In this document: positions 28,793 to 38,660 of the stretch, one piece after another
How the letters are laid out: each line of letters starts with the position of its first letter
Numbering within the stretch: the first letter of the stretch is position 1
From: an uncultured Thalassotalea sp.
GTDB taxonomy: Bacteria > Pseudomonadota > Gammaproteobacteria > Enterobacterales > Alteromonadaceae
Length of the DNA: 64,000 nt
Assembly (NCBI GenBank): GCA_947492575.1
Contig: CANLNK010000002.1
Coordinates: forward strand, 159,304-223,303
Direction of reading: 5' to 3'
Made by a program: the position numbers and the translations under genes
The notes under the pieces: model-generated
Told to the model about the DNA's origin: nothing
Seen by the model: only the letters and a program-made list of their open reading frames with translations
Database searches by the model: none

Positions 28793-30871
28793 TTAAGCGT
28801 AGAAATCAACACCAGTTGCTGAAGGTTTAATCACTTGCGCTAAATTCGCGTTAACCAACTGGTCTTCTTCAACATCTTGGTGAAAACCACCTGCCATGCT
28901 ATGCGCTTTACCTTCTTGTTGAGATTGCTGTTGCTGGGCGACATTGGCATCACCGACGTCTACACCACTCTCTTGCAACATGTCTCTTAATTTACCCATT
29001 TGCTGTTCTAGCGCTTCTTTAGCTTGCTGGTTTTGTACTAAGAAACTTACATTAGCTTGCTCAGATTGTAGATTTAGTCGAACATGCACATTACCTAATT
29101 CTGGCGGATCAAGCTGAATTTCAACCTGTTGCAAGCGCTGATTTACCATCACCATGACCTTATCTTTCACGGCATTAGCAAAGTCTTTCCGGTAAATGTT
29201 GATCGTTTCAATTTGTAACTTTTGCTCAGTTTTTGTTAATGACTGATTACTTTCGATTACACGCGCACTGGCAGCCTCGAGCTGCTGATTTAAGTCGTTG
29301 TCACTATCGATAGGTTGAGATGATGAATGAGTTGGTTGCCCATTTAATGTCGCCGCAAGCGTCTCTGCATAGCTAGAACGTGTCTGCATGTTAGTTGGAG
29401 TCACTTGCCCATCAACCAGTACTTTGCTCTCTGCTTGCGTGTCGCCATCAGCATTAGTTTCAGCCTCGTCAAATGAGCCCTCTGCATTACTTGAAGATTG
29501 AGCTGCGTTGTTTTGCAATTGACTGCTGTACTCACTCGTTGCCGACTTACTGTCTCCGTTAACCACCCTTTGAGCTTGTGGATTTGTTTGAATACCCTGC
29601 ACTAGCTTTTCTTCAGTAGACAGCTCGTCAATATTTACATTTTCATCAGACGTTTGCTGAGCAGTTCGTTCTATTTGCTGTGCCAATAAATCAGCATTTG
29701 TTTTAGAACTATTCCCTGTAGCGTTAGCATCAGCCGAACTGTTACTGTTTTTACCTGATAAGGCTTTGTCGCTTGGTTGTTCGGCAAGATCTTTAACTAA
29801 TGCTTCTAATTCAATGCTCTCATCACTAGCTTCTTCTGCTAGCAGATTACTATTTGTTACCCCACCCGTAAGAGACGATTTCAACTCATCTTGATTTAGT
29901 TTGTTATTTTGCAACTGAGCGCTTTTTGAATCAGTACTTTCTAGATCAGGACTATCAAGTTTACTGGTGCCTGCGACTGCTTGGCTGTCGGCAGACTTTG
30001 CAGACATTTGTTTGCTTAACTCTGATGCATCTGAAGTTGGCTTATTATTGCCTTCTTTGAATTTACTATTCTCAGCGTTAAGCTCGGCTTCGGTGTCAAT
30101 AAGCTTAGTATCAAGTTGACTAGCTTGCGATTCACTGTCCGTTTCTTTAGTAGTCTGCGTGTCTAATTTAGCGCCCTGTTCCAACTTCGCATTTTCAGCT
30201 ATTACCGATTTAATGTCCGACAATGACTCTTTAGCCTCGCTCTTAAACAGACTTAAATCACTAGTCGTTAGCTTAATCGATGTAAGAGACTCAATTTCGT
30301 CGCTCTTGGCATTATTGGCACTTTCTTCAGCTTGAAGAAGTTGGTTGGACTTATTAAGAAAATCAAATAGCTCTTTCGCCGAATTTTTTTGATCGGCATC
30401 GACAAATACTGCACTGCCGTTTTCAGCAGTTTTACTCTCAGAACTAGTGCCTTCAAAACTAGTGTCTTCAAAATTAGTACTTTGAGAGTTTACTGCTTCG
30501 TCCTTTGCTTTATCCTTTTGCAGTTCGTCAGGTTTCTCTTTTTCCGCCGACGAAATATCTTCTTTAATTCTAGCATGAGTGTCAGCACCTTTTTCATCGA
30601 CAGTTTCGCCTACACCTTCTTTTCTGGCGTCACTTTCATTCTGTTCTGCCCTAGTAGAGCTAGCCGACTTACTTTGACTTTGCCTTTGGCTTTCGCTCGC
30701 TAGTTTTTCATGTCGGCTATCAGTGCGCTGTTCGCCTTGTTCCTGTCGAATTTGCTCATTAACTAAATGTCCAAATGCCCCATCCTTAGCGTTCGATTTG
30801 CCAAGGCTTTGCTCTCCACTACTTTCGGATACTGACATTACATCGATAGATAGCATTTTTACTTGAGTCAT
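28793..30871 (-). CDS. fliK: Flagellar hook-length control protein FliK
   Basis: FliK is an exported ruler that sets hook length and triggers the FlhB switch. The C-terminal domain (about the last 150 residues) has the family core VQIELDPPELGNVHVRL and LREMLQ-like LRDMLQESGVDV. The N-terminal 500 residues are low complexity, rich in Ser, Glu, Lys, Asn and Gln, as expected for a ruler. An in-frame ATG at 30883 gives 696 residues; I prefer ATG 30871 (692 residues) because GGGAAAA lies just before it. At about 690 residues it is longer than enterobacterial FliK (about 405). Confidence 0.9.
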   Translation of the reverse strand: MTQVKMLSIDVMSVSESSGEQSLGKSNAKDGAFGHLVNEQIRQEQGEQRTDSRHEKLASESQRQSQSKSASSTRAEQNESDARKEGVGETVDEKGADTHARIKEDISSAEKEKPDELQKDKAKDEAVNSQSTNFEDTSFEGTSSESKTAENGSAVFVDADQKNSAKELFDFLNKSNQLLQAEESANNAKSDEIESLTSIKLTTSDLSLFKSEAKESLSDIKSVIAENAKLEQGAKLDTQTTKETDSESQASQLDTKLIDTEAELNAENSKFKEGNNKPTSDASELSKQMSAKSADSQAVAGTSKLDSPDLESTDSKSAQLQNNKLNQDELKSSLTGGVTNSNLLAEEASDESIELEALVKDLAEQPSDKALSGKNSNSSADANATGNSSKTNADLLAQQIERTAQQTSDENVNIDELSTEEKLVQGIQTNPQAQRVVNGDSKSATSEYSSQLQNNAAQSSSNAEGSFDEAETNADGDTQAESKVLVDGQVTPTNMQTRSSYAETLAATLNGQPTHSSSQPIDSDNDLNQQLEAASARVIESNQSLTKTEQKLQIETINIYRKDFANAVKDKVMVMVNQRLQQVEIQLDPPELGNVHVRLNLQSEQANVSFLVQNQQAKEALEQQMGKLRDMLQESGVDVGDANVAQQQQSQQEGKAHSMAGGFHQDVEEDQLVNANLAQVIKPSATGVDFYA

Positions 30872-30944
30872 TATTTTTCCCATTTAGTCTTTAACACTAA
30901 ACATGTCGCTCCAATAGAAATCACGTCACGATAAAAACATGTTC

Positions 30945-30986
30945 TTTGGCGGCAATTAACTAACTTAACAGATCATTTGGCGGCAA
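30945..30986. repeat. Paired TTTGGCGGCAA elements in the fliK leader
   Basis: The 11-base sequence TTTGGCGGCAA occurs at 30945-30955 and again at 30976-30986, 31 bases apart (about three helical turns), downstream of the sigma54 promoter at 31064-31080 and upstream of fliK. The same CGGCAA core clusters between the flagellin genes. They may be activator-binding sites such as FlrC enhancers, which in Vibrio can lie downstream of the RNA start. Confidence 0.5.
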
Positions 30987-31063
30987 CGCTTGTAACAAAC
31001 CTTCAGATTTATAGAGCTCAACCCTACAATTTACCGCTTTATTGCTGCTACCTTTCAAAAACT

Positions 31064-31080
31064 AGCAATTAGCGCACCAA
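31064..31080 (-). promoter_or_regulatory. Sigma54-type promoter for fliKLMNOPQR-flhB
   Basis: On the minus strand TTGGTGCGCTAATTGCT has GG-N10-GC spacing, with -24 TGGTGC and -12 TTGCT. It lies in the 250-base gap between fliJ and fliK, giving a leader of about 170-180 bases that contains the paired TTTGGCGGCAA elements. A short perfect inverted repeat, TGGCTAA-CTA-TTAGCCA at 31104-31120, lies between it and the fliJ stop but has no T run. Confidence 0.7.
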
Positions 31081-31133
31081 TGTTAGAGATTTTGCTTAGA
31101 AGCTGGCTAACTATTAGCCAATAATTACACTAC

Positions 31134-31571
31134 CTAAGTGCGACGAACAAACTGTTGTGTCGCTATTTCGTCAAACATTTTCTGCTCTTTTCGCATTTCT
31201 TGTTGAGCAAGTTTTTTCATTTGAATTTCTTTGAGGTGTTCAACCGCTTGCACTTTTTGACGTTGCTTGAGCCACAAACGCTTCTTTTGCTCCATCAGGG
31301 CTTTTGATTGGTCAATTGCGATCTTTACTTGCTCACCAGCTTGGTCGAGCTTGTTCACGAAAGAGTGAAAGTGATTAAAAGTAGAGCTTTCAATACCTTC
31401 CTTCGAACGCTCACTCAAGCGACGCATATATTCGAGTCGATATTCCCCTACGCCCTTCATACGTTCCAAGTTCTGCTGATATTCAAGCTCTGCCGCTTGC
31501 AGATCTTGCGCGGCTTTAACTTCTTTCTCTTTTTCGAAACGATATAAAATATCAAGTTGCTTAGTCGACAT
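31134..31571 (-). CDS. fliJ: Flagellar export chaperone FliJ
   Basis: FliJ is the central stalk of the FliI ATPase and an escort for export chaperones. The 145-residue product is almost wholly helical and charged, with coiled-coil character (LDILYRFEKEKEVKAAQDLQ). It ends the fliEFGHIJ operon, starting 14 bases after fliI. Identification is by composition, length and position as well as the N-terminal pattern. Confidence 0.9.
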   Translation of the reverse strand: MSTKQLDILYRFEKEKEVKAAQDLQAAELEYQQNLERMKGVGEYRLEYMRRLSERSKEGIESSTFNHFHSFVNKLDQAGEQVKIAIDQSKALMEQKKRLWLKQRQKVQAVEHLKEIQMKKLAQQEMRKEQKMFDEIATQQFVRRT

Positions 31572-31585
31572 AATCCATTTTCACC

Positions 31586-32998
31586 TTAGCGCGCGTTACC
31601 GTCAGTTGTCATTTGCTGATTTGGCGCTTGATTTTGTGGGCGATTCCCTTGGCCATTACCTTGTGCTTGTGCGGCACTAATAATTTCATTTAATTGAGTC
31701 AAGCTTTGGTCGTATGGAATGACATCTTTCATACCTTGCTGAAGGTAAAATTGAATTACCGGTAACATGGTGATCGCTTGATCTATTCGCTGGTCACTAC
31801 CTTTGGTATAAGCGCCAATAGCAATTAAATCTTTGTTCTGCTGATACAATGAATAAACCTGCTTTAATGCCCTTGCCAGTTCCTGATGTTCATTACTGGT
31901 AACTTGGGGCATAACACGAGAAATCGACGCTTCGATATCTATCGCTGGATAGTGGCCGCTATCAGCGAGTTCGCGAGATAACACGATATGACCATCTAAA
32001 ATGGCACGAGCTGCGTCAGCTATGGGGTCTTGTAAATCATCCCCTTCGGTAAGCACCGTATAAAATGCAGTTACCGAACCTTGTCCTTCACCACCATTAC
32101 CCGCTCGCTCTACAAGCTGTGGTAGCTTTGAAAATACTGATGGTGGATAACCTTTTGTAGCGGGAGGCTCACCAACCGCAAGTGCAATTTCACGTTGAGC
32201 CTGTGCATAACGAGTCAATGAATCTAGCAGTAACAGCACATTCATGCCTTGATCACGAAAATATTCAGAAATCTGTACAGCAGTCTCACACCCTTTTAGC
32301 CGCATTAACGGTGAGCAATCAGCTGGCGCAGCAACCACAACTGAGCGTGCCCTGCCTTCGGCGCCGAGAATTTCTTCAATAAACTCTTTGACCTCGCGAC
32401 CACGTTCGCCAACTAAGCCCACTACGATAACATCTGCTGTCGTGCCTCGGGTCATCATGCCCAGTAACACCGACTTACCTACACCTGAGCCAGCAAAGAG
32501 CCCCATACGTTGCCCTTGGCCAACCGTAATAAACCCATTTATCGCGCGAACGCCAACGTCAAGCGGCTGTGATATAGCTCGTCGAGCCAATGGATTAAGA
32601 GGCGTTGCATCATGACGGTAGTGTTGCTCTGAACGAATCGGCCCTTTGCCGTCAAGCGGTTTACCTACACCGTCAATAACTCGACCCAACAAGTCCATAG
32701 ACATAGGCACTTGGGCTTTGGTTGAAAGCGGTAGAACACGAGCACCGGGTAAAACCCCTTTTAGACTTTGCTCGGGCATTAAATACGTTTTGTCGTCAGC
32801 GAAACCGACGACTTCAGCAACTAAGTCGCCATGGGCTGTCTCAACTAGACACTGGCTACCAACATGGGCCTTAACACCGACAGCTTCAAGCGTTAGGCCG
32901 ACAACACGAATGAGTCGGCCTGCGACAGCTTCTTTAAATGGCGTTATAAATTGTTGGCTTTGAGTTAAGCGCTCTGCAATGCGGGCACTATCAATCAT
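31586..32998 (-). CDS. fliI: Flagellum-specific ATPase FliI
   Basis: FliI is the hexameric F1-like ATPase that energises export. The 470-residue protein contains the P-loop [16 protein letters not shown] (about residue 172), [18 protein letters not shown] and [29 protein letters not shown]-type segments, all strongly conserved in FliI. The C-terminal 30 residues are a Gln/Asn/Gly-rich tail not usual in the family. The start is preceded by fliH at 20 bases. Confidence 0.97.
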   Translation of the reverse strand: MIDSARIAERLTQSQQFITPFKEAVAGRLIRVVGLTLEAVGVKAHVGSQCLVETAHGDLVAEVVGFADDKTYLMPEQSLKGVLPGARVLPLSTKAQVPMSMDLLGRVIDGVGKPLDGKGPIRSEQHYRHDATPLNPLARRAISQPLDVGVRAINGFITVGQGQRMGLFAGSGVGKSVLLGMMTRGTTADVIVVGLVGERGREVKEFIEEILGAEGRARSVVVAAPADCSPLMRLKGCETAVQISEYFRDQGMNVLLLLDSLTRYAQAQREIALAVGEPPATKGYPPSVFSKLPQLVERAGNGGEGQGSVTAFYTVLTEGDDLQDPIADAARAILDGHIVLSRELADSGHYPAIDIEASISRVMPQVTSNEHQELARALKQVYSLYQQNKDLIAIGAYTKGSDQRIDQAITMLPVIQFYLQQGMKDVIPYDQSLTQLNEIISAAQAQGNGQGNRPQNQAPNQQMTTDGNAR

Positions 32999-33018
32999 GA
33001 TGACTTTTTGACGAAAAA

Positions 33019-33813
33019 CTACTGATGTAGTGCTTCCTGCAAAAATGATTCCACAACTTGTTTTAGGCGGGATTTCACTGTGAGGTCAATATTTGACGTG
33101 CTATTTTCAATCTGGCAACTGCCGCGGTCAAATTGTGGTGCAGGCAATAAACGCCAACCTTGTTCTTGAATATGTTCGGCTCCAAATTGCTGTTCAACCA
33201 TTTTGATATCTTCAGGGTTTAGATAAATTTGGGTTTGTGCTTCCTGACTTGGCAGTGCTTTAATCCCTTGGCTGATCGCCGCCGTTAAAATGTCAGGATT
33301 TGTTTTAACTTCCTGCAACGTCACGGCTTCGGTCAACTGTGCAACCAATGTCACGAGTTGTTGTTCAATGTTTTTTTCAACACTGGCAAGTGGGCTATGT
33401 AATTGCTCTACTTGTAATTGCCATTGCTCCGCAAGGCTATCAATAGTTTCCTTACCTTCAGCTAGTCCTTGTTCCACACCTTCTTGATGACCATTAGTTT
33501 TACCTTCCTCAAACCCCTGTGCTTTGCCTTCTTCATAACCTTTGGCAAAACCTTCTTCTTTACCTTGATTGAAACCTTCTTCATAGGCAGCTTGACGAAT
33601 CTCTTCGATCTCTTCCGCTGTTAACGGCACTGGTTCTGGTTCAGGCTCTTCTGGTGGTTCATAACGCCAATCACGGGTTTTACCAATGGCATTGGTTTCG
33701 TTACTTTCAGCTTCTGTTCTTTCTTTTTCTACATCTGGCAAATGCCAAACTGACGGCGACTCTTCAAGTTCACCTTTGATAATTTGCTGGTTATTACGCT
33801 GTAAACTGCTCAT
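33019..33813 (-). CDS. fliH: Flagellar export regulator FliH
   Basis: FliH binds FliI and links it to FliN. The 264-residue protein has a Pro/Glu-rich N-terminal part, then a striking run of G-x3-G repeats (about residues 100-140; [19 protein letters not shown] begins it), the known FliH dimer helix feature, and a C-terminal domain that binds FliI. It follows fliG by 30 bases. Confidence 0.95.
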   Translation of the reverse strand: MSSLQRNNQQIIKGELEESPSVWHLPDVEKERTEAESNETNAIGKTRDWRYEPPEEPEPEPVPLTAEEIEEIRQAAYEEGFNQGKEEGFAKGYEEGKAQGFEEGKTNGHQEGVEQGLAEGKETIDSLAEQWQLQVEQLHSPLASVEKNIEQQLVTLVAQLTEAVTLQEVKTNPDILTAAISQGIKALPSQEAQTQIYLNPEDIKMVEQQFGAEHIQEQGWRLLPAPQFDRGSCQIENSTSNIDLTVKSRLKQVVESFLQEALHQ

Positions 33814-33843
33814 AAGATACTAATATTTTTAAGGTGCCAGCGA

Positions 33844-34902
33844 TTATAAGAATTCATCGCCGCCGCCACCGCCGCCCAGCATAATTTCGCCAGCGTCAGA
33901 TAATCGACGAGCAACAGACAGAATTTCTTTTTGTGCAGCTTCAACTTCACTAATACGAACAGGCCCCATCGCTTCAAGGTCATCTGCCAGCATTTCAGCA
34001 GCACGTTTAGACATGTTACCCAGTATTTTCTCTTTAAGCGCTTCATCTGCGCCTTTGATTGCTTTCATCAGTGCGTCTTGCTGCACTTCTTTAAGAATCG
34101 CTTGGATACCGCGATCATCAACATCTGCTAAGTTTTCGAATACGAACATTAGATCTTGAATCTGCTGACTCATCTCTTCATCGTGTTCGCGAATAGAGTC
34201 CATCAACATACCTTCAATGTTGGTATCGAGATAGTTCATGATATCTGCAGCGGCTTTTAGACCGCCCATCTTCGCAGCTTGCGCACCCGCTTGACCCGCG
34301 AACTGTTTCTCCATGATTTCATTCAACTCTTGCAATGCTGCTGGTTGAACTTCTTCAAGGTTGGCAATACGCATCGTTAAGTCTAAGCGCACTTTTTCAG
34401 AGAATTGGCTAAGAATTTCAGCTGATTGCTCTGGCTCTAAGTAAGATAAAACAATGGTTTGAATCTGTGGATGCTCGTTGCGAATAATATTCGCTACTTG
34501 CTTAGAGTCCATCCATTTAAGTGAATCAAGACCTTTAGCACCGCCACCCATGACGATTTGATCAATAAGGTTACCAGCCTTATCTTCACCAAGAGCTGCT
34601 GTTAGTGCCTTACGAACGAAATCTTCACTTTGGAAACCAATCGTTGAGAAGTTCTGAATCTCGTTGATAAACAATTTATGCACAGCAGTTATTTTTTCTT
34701 GGGTAAAGTCTTCCATACCCGCCATTACAGTACCGACTTGCTGTACTTGCTTTGGTTCTAGATGTTTTAGAATTTGCGCAGCGTCTTCTTCCGATAAACT
34801 CAGCAACAAAATTGACGCTTTTTCTACGCCGTCTAACTTTTCAACATCAAAACCACCGCCACCAGCTGGGGCAGGTGCTAATGCTTGGCCTTCATCACTC
34901 AT
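33844..34902 (-). CDS. fliG: Flagellar motor switch protein FliG
   Basis: FliG is the rotor protein pushed by the stator. The 352-residue protein has three armadillo-like domains: an N-terminal FliF-binding part (about residues 20-100), a middle part with the EHPQ motif (NEHPQIQTIVLSYL, about 140) and a C-terminal torque domain (about 220-335) with conserved charged residues. It carries a Gly-rich end (GGGGGGDEFL). The start overlaps fliF by 8 bases. Confidence 0.97.
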   Translation of the reverse strand: MSDEGQALAPAPAGGGGFDVEKLDGVEKASILLLSLSEEDAAQILKHLEPKQVQQVGTVMAGMEDFTQEKITAVHKLFINEIQNFSTIGFQSEDFVRKALTAALGEDKAGNLIDQIVMGGGAKGLDSLKWMDSKQVANIIRNEHPQIQTIVLSYLEPEQSAEILSQFSEKVRLDLTMRIANLEEVQPAALQELNEIMEKQFAGQAGAQAAKMGGLKAAADIMNYLDTNIEGMLMDSIREHDEEMSQQIQDLMFVFENLADVDDRGIQAILKEVQQDALMKAIKGADEALKEKILGNMSKRAAEMLADDLEAMGPVRISEVEAAQKEILSVARRLSDAGEIMLGGGGGGDEFL

Positions 34903-36619
34903 CTTCGTTCAACCAACTCTTCACAACTTGAGACGATAGTTCTGGCTCGTTTGCCACAAGCGCACGAACTGCTTTTAATACATCTTCATCACGATGTAAG
35001 TCAGGTAATTGTAGGCTACCATCTGGCGCGAAGCCTACAGCGCCTGCATCAAATTCTGATGTTAACATATCCATGGTTTCGTCACCTAGATCAACATGCG
35101 TATCCAGTGACTTATCACCGTAATCTTCAGGTGTTTGATCTGGGTAGATTAGGCGTTTCAGCATTGGGCGAACAACTGCAACAATCAACACGATAATAAC
35201 CAACGCACCCATCACCAATTTCAGCGTTTGCATGAACCATGGCTGTTGATAAACAGGCAACTCTTCAGCTTCGCCTAAATCAACTCGAGAGAAAGGTAAA
35301 GTCACAACCTCTAACGTATCACCCCGTTGCATATCAAAACCGATACTGCCTTGAAGTAATCGACGAATGTTCGCCAGCTCTGCGACTGAGCGAGGCGTCT
35401 GTGTAGGTTCACCTTCAGCATTGGCACCATTAATGTAGTCTAGTGCAACAGAAACACTGATTCGACGAATAACACCTGTTTGTTGCTTGGTATAGCTAAT
35501 TGATTCATCTAGCTCGTAATTCTTAGTTTCTTCTAAATGTTTGCGAGACGGTAGTACGTTTTGATTGTTACCGTCCGTTGCGTTTTCTGGAATGTCAGAC
35601 TCCAGTGGAGGCTGATTTGTTAGCGCACCAGGAATACCACCTCGACTACCGCCAATAGAGCTATCTTCAACCTTCATTTCACTGCGCAGCGCAGGCAAGT
35701 CAGGATTGTAGCGACGTGATGTTTCTTCTGTGTTGGTAAAGTCCATAGTGACATCAACTTGCGCTGTGTAGTTACCTAACCCCACAACAGGAATCAAGAT
35801 TGAGTCGATTTTCTCCATGTACTCAGATTCACGCTTTTGTTCGATTTCAAATTCTTTGCGAGAACGAGATGAGATAGAGTCTTGGCTGCCAGAGTTCAGT
35901 AAACGGCCATTTTGATCGGTTACCGTTACGCGATTTGGTGTCATGCCCTGTACTGCTGACGCGATAATATCGACCACTGAGTCAACTTCTTCTTCAGACA
36001 AAACGCGACCGCGAGCGAGGCTCAATACGACAGTAGCAGAGGGTAATTTTTGTTTACGAGCAAATACGTTCTCACGTGGAATCGCCAATAGCACTTTCGC
36101 TTTTTGCACCGATTGCAACTGTTCAACAGTGTTAGCGAGCTGCATTTCTCGACTGTGTTTTAGACGCTCACTTTCGAGTCGCTGACTCACGCCGAACCCC
36201 ATGTCCTGCATGATAATATCGGTACCTTGGCTAGGCTCACCAGTAAGTCCTTCGCGCGCGAGCATCAGTTTGATGTCTTGGTATTGATCAGAACGAACAG
36301 AAATAGTGTTATTTTCTTGACGGTATTCAACTTGGTTAGCATCAAGAAAATCCATGGTTTGGATAAGTTCTTTGGTAGGAAGTTGCGTCAGCATGCGGTA
36401 TTCAGGTTGATTCGCCCACATAATGACGAATACGGCAATAGCCAAACAGATTGCCAATGCCATAATCAGTGTTAGTTGACGTAATACATCGACATTGCCA
36501 AGCGCTGCCGCTACACCAGACTTTTGTTCGTCTAGTACTTCATTGCTATCGTCAACAACTAAATCATTGCCTGGTTCAGCCGTTGCCATTGCTGTCGAAC
36601 TGTTACTTACATCTGCCAC
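34895..36619 (-). CDS. fliF: Flagellar MS-ring protein FliF
   Basis: FliF forms the MS-ring in the inner membrane. The 574-residue protein has two membrane helices (about residues 50-70 and 463-483), ring-building domains between them (VAREGLTGEP-like LAREGLTGEPSQG; TVTDQNGRLL), and a cytoplasmic C-terminal tail ending PELSSQVVKSWLNE, which binds FliG. It overlaps fliG by 8 bases and follows fliE by 35. Confidence 0.97.
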   Translation of the reverse strand: MADVSNSSTAMATAEPGNDLVVDDSNEVLDEQKSGVAAALGNVDVLRQLTLIMALAICLAIAVFVIMWANQPEYRMLTQLPTKELIQTMDFLDANQVEYRQENNTISVRSDQYQDIKLMLAREGLTGEPSQGTDIIMQDMGFGVSQRLESERLKHSREMQLANTVEQLQSVQKAKVLLAIPRENVFARKQKLPSATVVLSLARGRVLSEEEVDSVVDIIASAVQGMTPNRVTVTDQNGRLLNSGSQDSISSRSRKEFEIEQKRESEYMEKIDSILIPVVGLGNYTAQVDVTMDFTNTEETSRRYNPDLPALRSEMKVEDSSIGGSRGGIPGALTNQPPLESDIPENATDGNNQNVLPSRKHLEETKNYELDESISYTKQQTGVIRRISVSVALDYINGANAEGEPTQTPRSVAELANIRRLLQGSIGFDMQRGDTLEVVTLPFSRVDLGEAEELPVYQQPWFMQTLKLVMGALVIIVLIVAVVRPMLKRLIYPDQTPEDYGDKSLDTHVDLGDETMDMLTSEFDAGAVGFAPDGSLQLPDLHRDEDVLKAVRALVANEPELSSQVVKSWLNEDE

Positions 36620-36654
36620 AATACTTCTCCAAAAACGCTAACGGTTCGACCCGG

Positions 36655-37002
36655 TTATACCGGCATACTCATGATTTCTTTGTAGGCTTCTACAAACTTA
36701 TTGCGGACTGCAACTGTAGCTTCAAAAGCTACACTCGACTTTTGAGCTGCAATCATGGTTTCAGCTAAAGTAACGCGGTCATCACCCATTTCGAATGCTG
36801 TGCGTTTTGCGCCTGTATCTTTCTGCAGATCATTAACAGTGTTTATTGCTTCTTTGAACAGATTGCCGAAGTCATTCTGAGATGAGTTGATTTGGCCAAT
36901 TTCGCCCATGCCAGAGGTTTCCATCGGATTGGCGCGATTACCTGTCGCGGCCTGCGACATAGATTGCATTTGTGCCAATAAAGAGTTGGTTTTGATATCC
37001 AC
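36655..37002 (-). CDS. fliE: Flagellar rod junction protein FliE
   Basis: FliE joins the MS-ring to the rod and is the first export substrate. The 115-residue protein has a Ser/Gln/Asn-rich N-terminus and the FliE core FGNLFKEAINTVNDLQKDT followed by TLAETMIAAQKSSVAFEATV and a C-terminal YKEIMSMPV. It is the first gene of fliEFGHIJ, with a sigma54-type promoter about 50 bases upstream. Confidence 0.95.
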   Translation of the reverse strand: MDIKTNSLLAQMQSMSQAATGNRANPMETSGMGEIGQINSSQNDFGNLFKEAINTVNDLQKDTGAKRTAFEMGDDRVTLAETMIAAQKSSVAFEATVAVRNKFVEAYKEIMSMPV

Positions 37003-37054
37003 GGTGAGTTACCTCTGTCAAAAAACTGTTGTTCAGTCTATTTAACCTAGATAA

Positions 37055-37072
37055 AGCAAACATGATGCCAAA
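37055..37072 (-). promoter_or_regulatory. Sigma54-type promoter for fliEFGHIJ
   Basis: The minus-strand sequence TTGGCATCATGTTTGCT has GG-N10-GC spacing, with -24 TGGCAT and -12 TTGCT, both close to consensus. RNA would start about 40 bases upstream of the fliE ATG. In related bacteria this is a class III promoter activated by FlrA or FlrC. Confidence 0.8.
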
Positions 37073-37133
37073 CGACAAAAGACTACAAAACAACACATAA
37101 ACCATTATTCTGTAACACTTTTAAAAGAAGAGT

Positions 37134-37166
37134 GTCGCATCAGGCGATGGAAGAACCTGATGCGAC
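37134..37166 (-). terminator. Hairpin after flrC, probable terminator
   Basis: In the 320-base gap between fliE and flrC, a perfect 11-base stem (GTCGCATCAGG and CCTGATGCGAC) encloses an 11-base loop. On the minus strand it is followed by ACTCTTCTTTTAAAAG, a weak T-rich stretch, so it may end flrBC transcripts. Apart from this and the fliE promoter I see nothing else in the gap. Confidence 0.55.
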
Positions 37167-37322
37167 TGGTGGAATAGTATGCTATTTAAGTTTATTCAGT
37201 GAGCTAGGTTTTTATTCCTTTAGCTGGTACCTAACAAAATTTGAGTTATGAAGGTCAATTTCCTCTAGCTGTTTTTTCTCTCAGCTAACTGCCGTAGAGA
37301 AAACGCTAGAAACGTCATAAGT

Positions 37323-38660
37323 CTATGCTGGTATCTCAATACCATTGTCACGCATTTTTGCGATTTTATAACGCAGTGTACGCGGGCTTATACCAAGTCG
37401 TTCTGCAACAGCCTTTCGACTGCCATGACATGCACGTAAGGTATCTAGAATCATTTGATGCTCTTGCAGTTTGAGCTCATTACCCATTTTTTCTTCACCT
37501 TCCACACTCGCAGCATTCACTTGAATTTGCGTATCGAAGTTTTCAATAAGAATATCGCCAGCATCAACTTGTTCATCGCTGTGTAAAATAAGCGCACGTT
37601 GTACAACGTTGTCGAGTTCACGAACATTGCCCGGCCAACCGTAAGCAAGCATTTTGCTACGCGCACATGCCGTTAACACAGGTACTGCTTGACCGTTCTT
37701 TTGGCTGTGCATTGTTAATAAGTGCTTAGCAAGTGGAATAATGTCGTCGCGACGTTCACAAAGCGGTAACCAAGTGAGTGGAAAAACATTGAGTCGATAG
37801 TATAAATCTTCTCTAAATACGCCTTCGCGTACGGCTTCCTTTAGGTCTCGGTTGCTTGTTGCGATAACCCGTACGTTTAGCTCGATTGTTTTACGACCGC
37901 CTAAACGTTCTACTTCACGCTCTTGTAAAACCCGGAGTATTTTTGCTTGCAACCCAAGGTCCATCTCCGTAATTTCATCAAGTAAAATCGTGCCGCCTTC
38001 GGCTTGCTCGAACTTACCTGGGCACGCCGAAATAGCGCCTGTGAACGCACCTTTTTCATAGCCGAATAGGGTTGCTTCTAACATGTTTTCGGGAATTGCA
38101 GCACAGTTAATAGCGACGAATGGACCGTCTTTCCGCTGAGATTGATTATGCACATACTGCGCGAGCACTTCTTTACCAGAACCACTTGGGCCTAACACCA
38201 TCACTGAAGCTTCTGTAGAAGCGACTTTTCTTGCAAGTGATAGTAGCTCAATACTATGAGCATCTTCTACAATAGGCTCTTTAGTTTCTGTGCGCGATAA
38301 TGGTACATATTGATTCACCATATTTAGCAGCACTTCTGGTGCAAATGGTTTAGCCATGTAGTTAGCCGCGCCATCCTGCATCGCTTGAACAGCGTCATCT
38401 ATGGTGCCATAAGCCGTCATCAATAACACAGGCAGAGACGGGTTCGCGGCCTTAATGCTTTTCAATAACGATAGGCCAGACATGCCGCCCATCTGCACAT
38501 CACTAACAACAAGATCAACAGATCGCTGCTTCAGTACCAGCAGTGCTTGTTCACCCGAGTCGGCCTCGACAACTTGATAACCAGCAAGCTGGAGCGTGTC
38601 GACTAAAGCTTCTCTCAAGCCAGCATCGTCTTCAACGACAAGAATTTTACTGTTAACCAT
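37323..38660 (-). CDS. flrC: Sigma54-dependent flagellar response regulator FlrC
   Basis: FlrC (FleR) activates class III sigma54 flagellar promoters when phosphorylated by FlrB. The 445-residue protein has a receiver domain (phospho-acceptor in LVVSDVQMGG, about residue 54), an AAA+ domain with Walker A GPSGSGKEVLA, the sigma54-contact motif GAFTGA and GTILLDEITEM, and a C-terminal Fis-type helix-turn-helix (GSRKAVAERLGISPRTLRYK). It overlaps flrB by 8 bases. Confidence 0.95.
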   Translation of the reverse strand: MVNSKILVVEDDAGLREALVDTLQLAGYQVVEADSGEQALLVLKQRSVDLVVSDVQMGGMSGLSLLKSIKAANPSLPVLLMTAYGTIDDAVQAMQDGAANYMAKPFAPEVLLNMVNQYVPLSRTETKEPIVEDAHSIELLSLARKVASTEASVMVLGPSGSGKEVLAQYVHNQSQRKDGPFVAINCAAIPENMLEATLFGYEKGAFTGAISACPGKFEQAEGGTILLDEITEMDLGLQAKILRVLQEREVERLGGRKTIELNVRVIATSNRDLKEAVREGVFREDLYYRLNVFPLTWLPLCERRDDIIPLAKHLLTMHSQKNGQAVPVLTACARSKMLAYGWPGNVRELDNVVQRALILHSDEQVDAGDILIENFDTQIQVNAASVEGEEKMGNELKLQEHQMILDTLRACHGSRKAVAERLGISPRTLRYKIAKMRDNGIEIPA

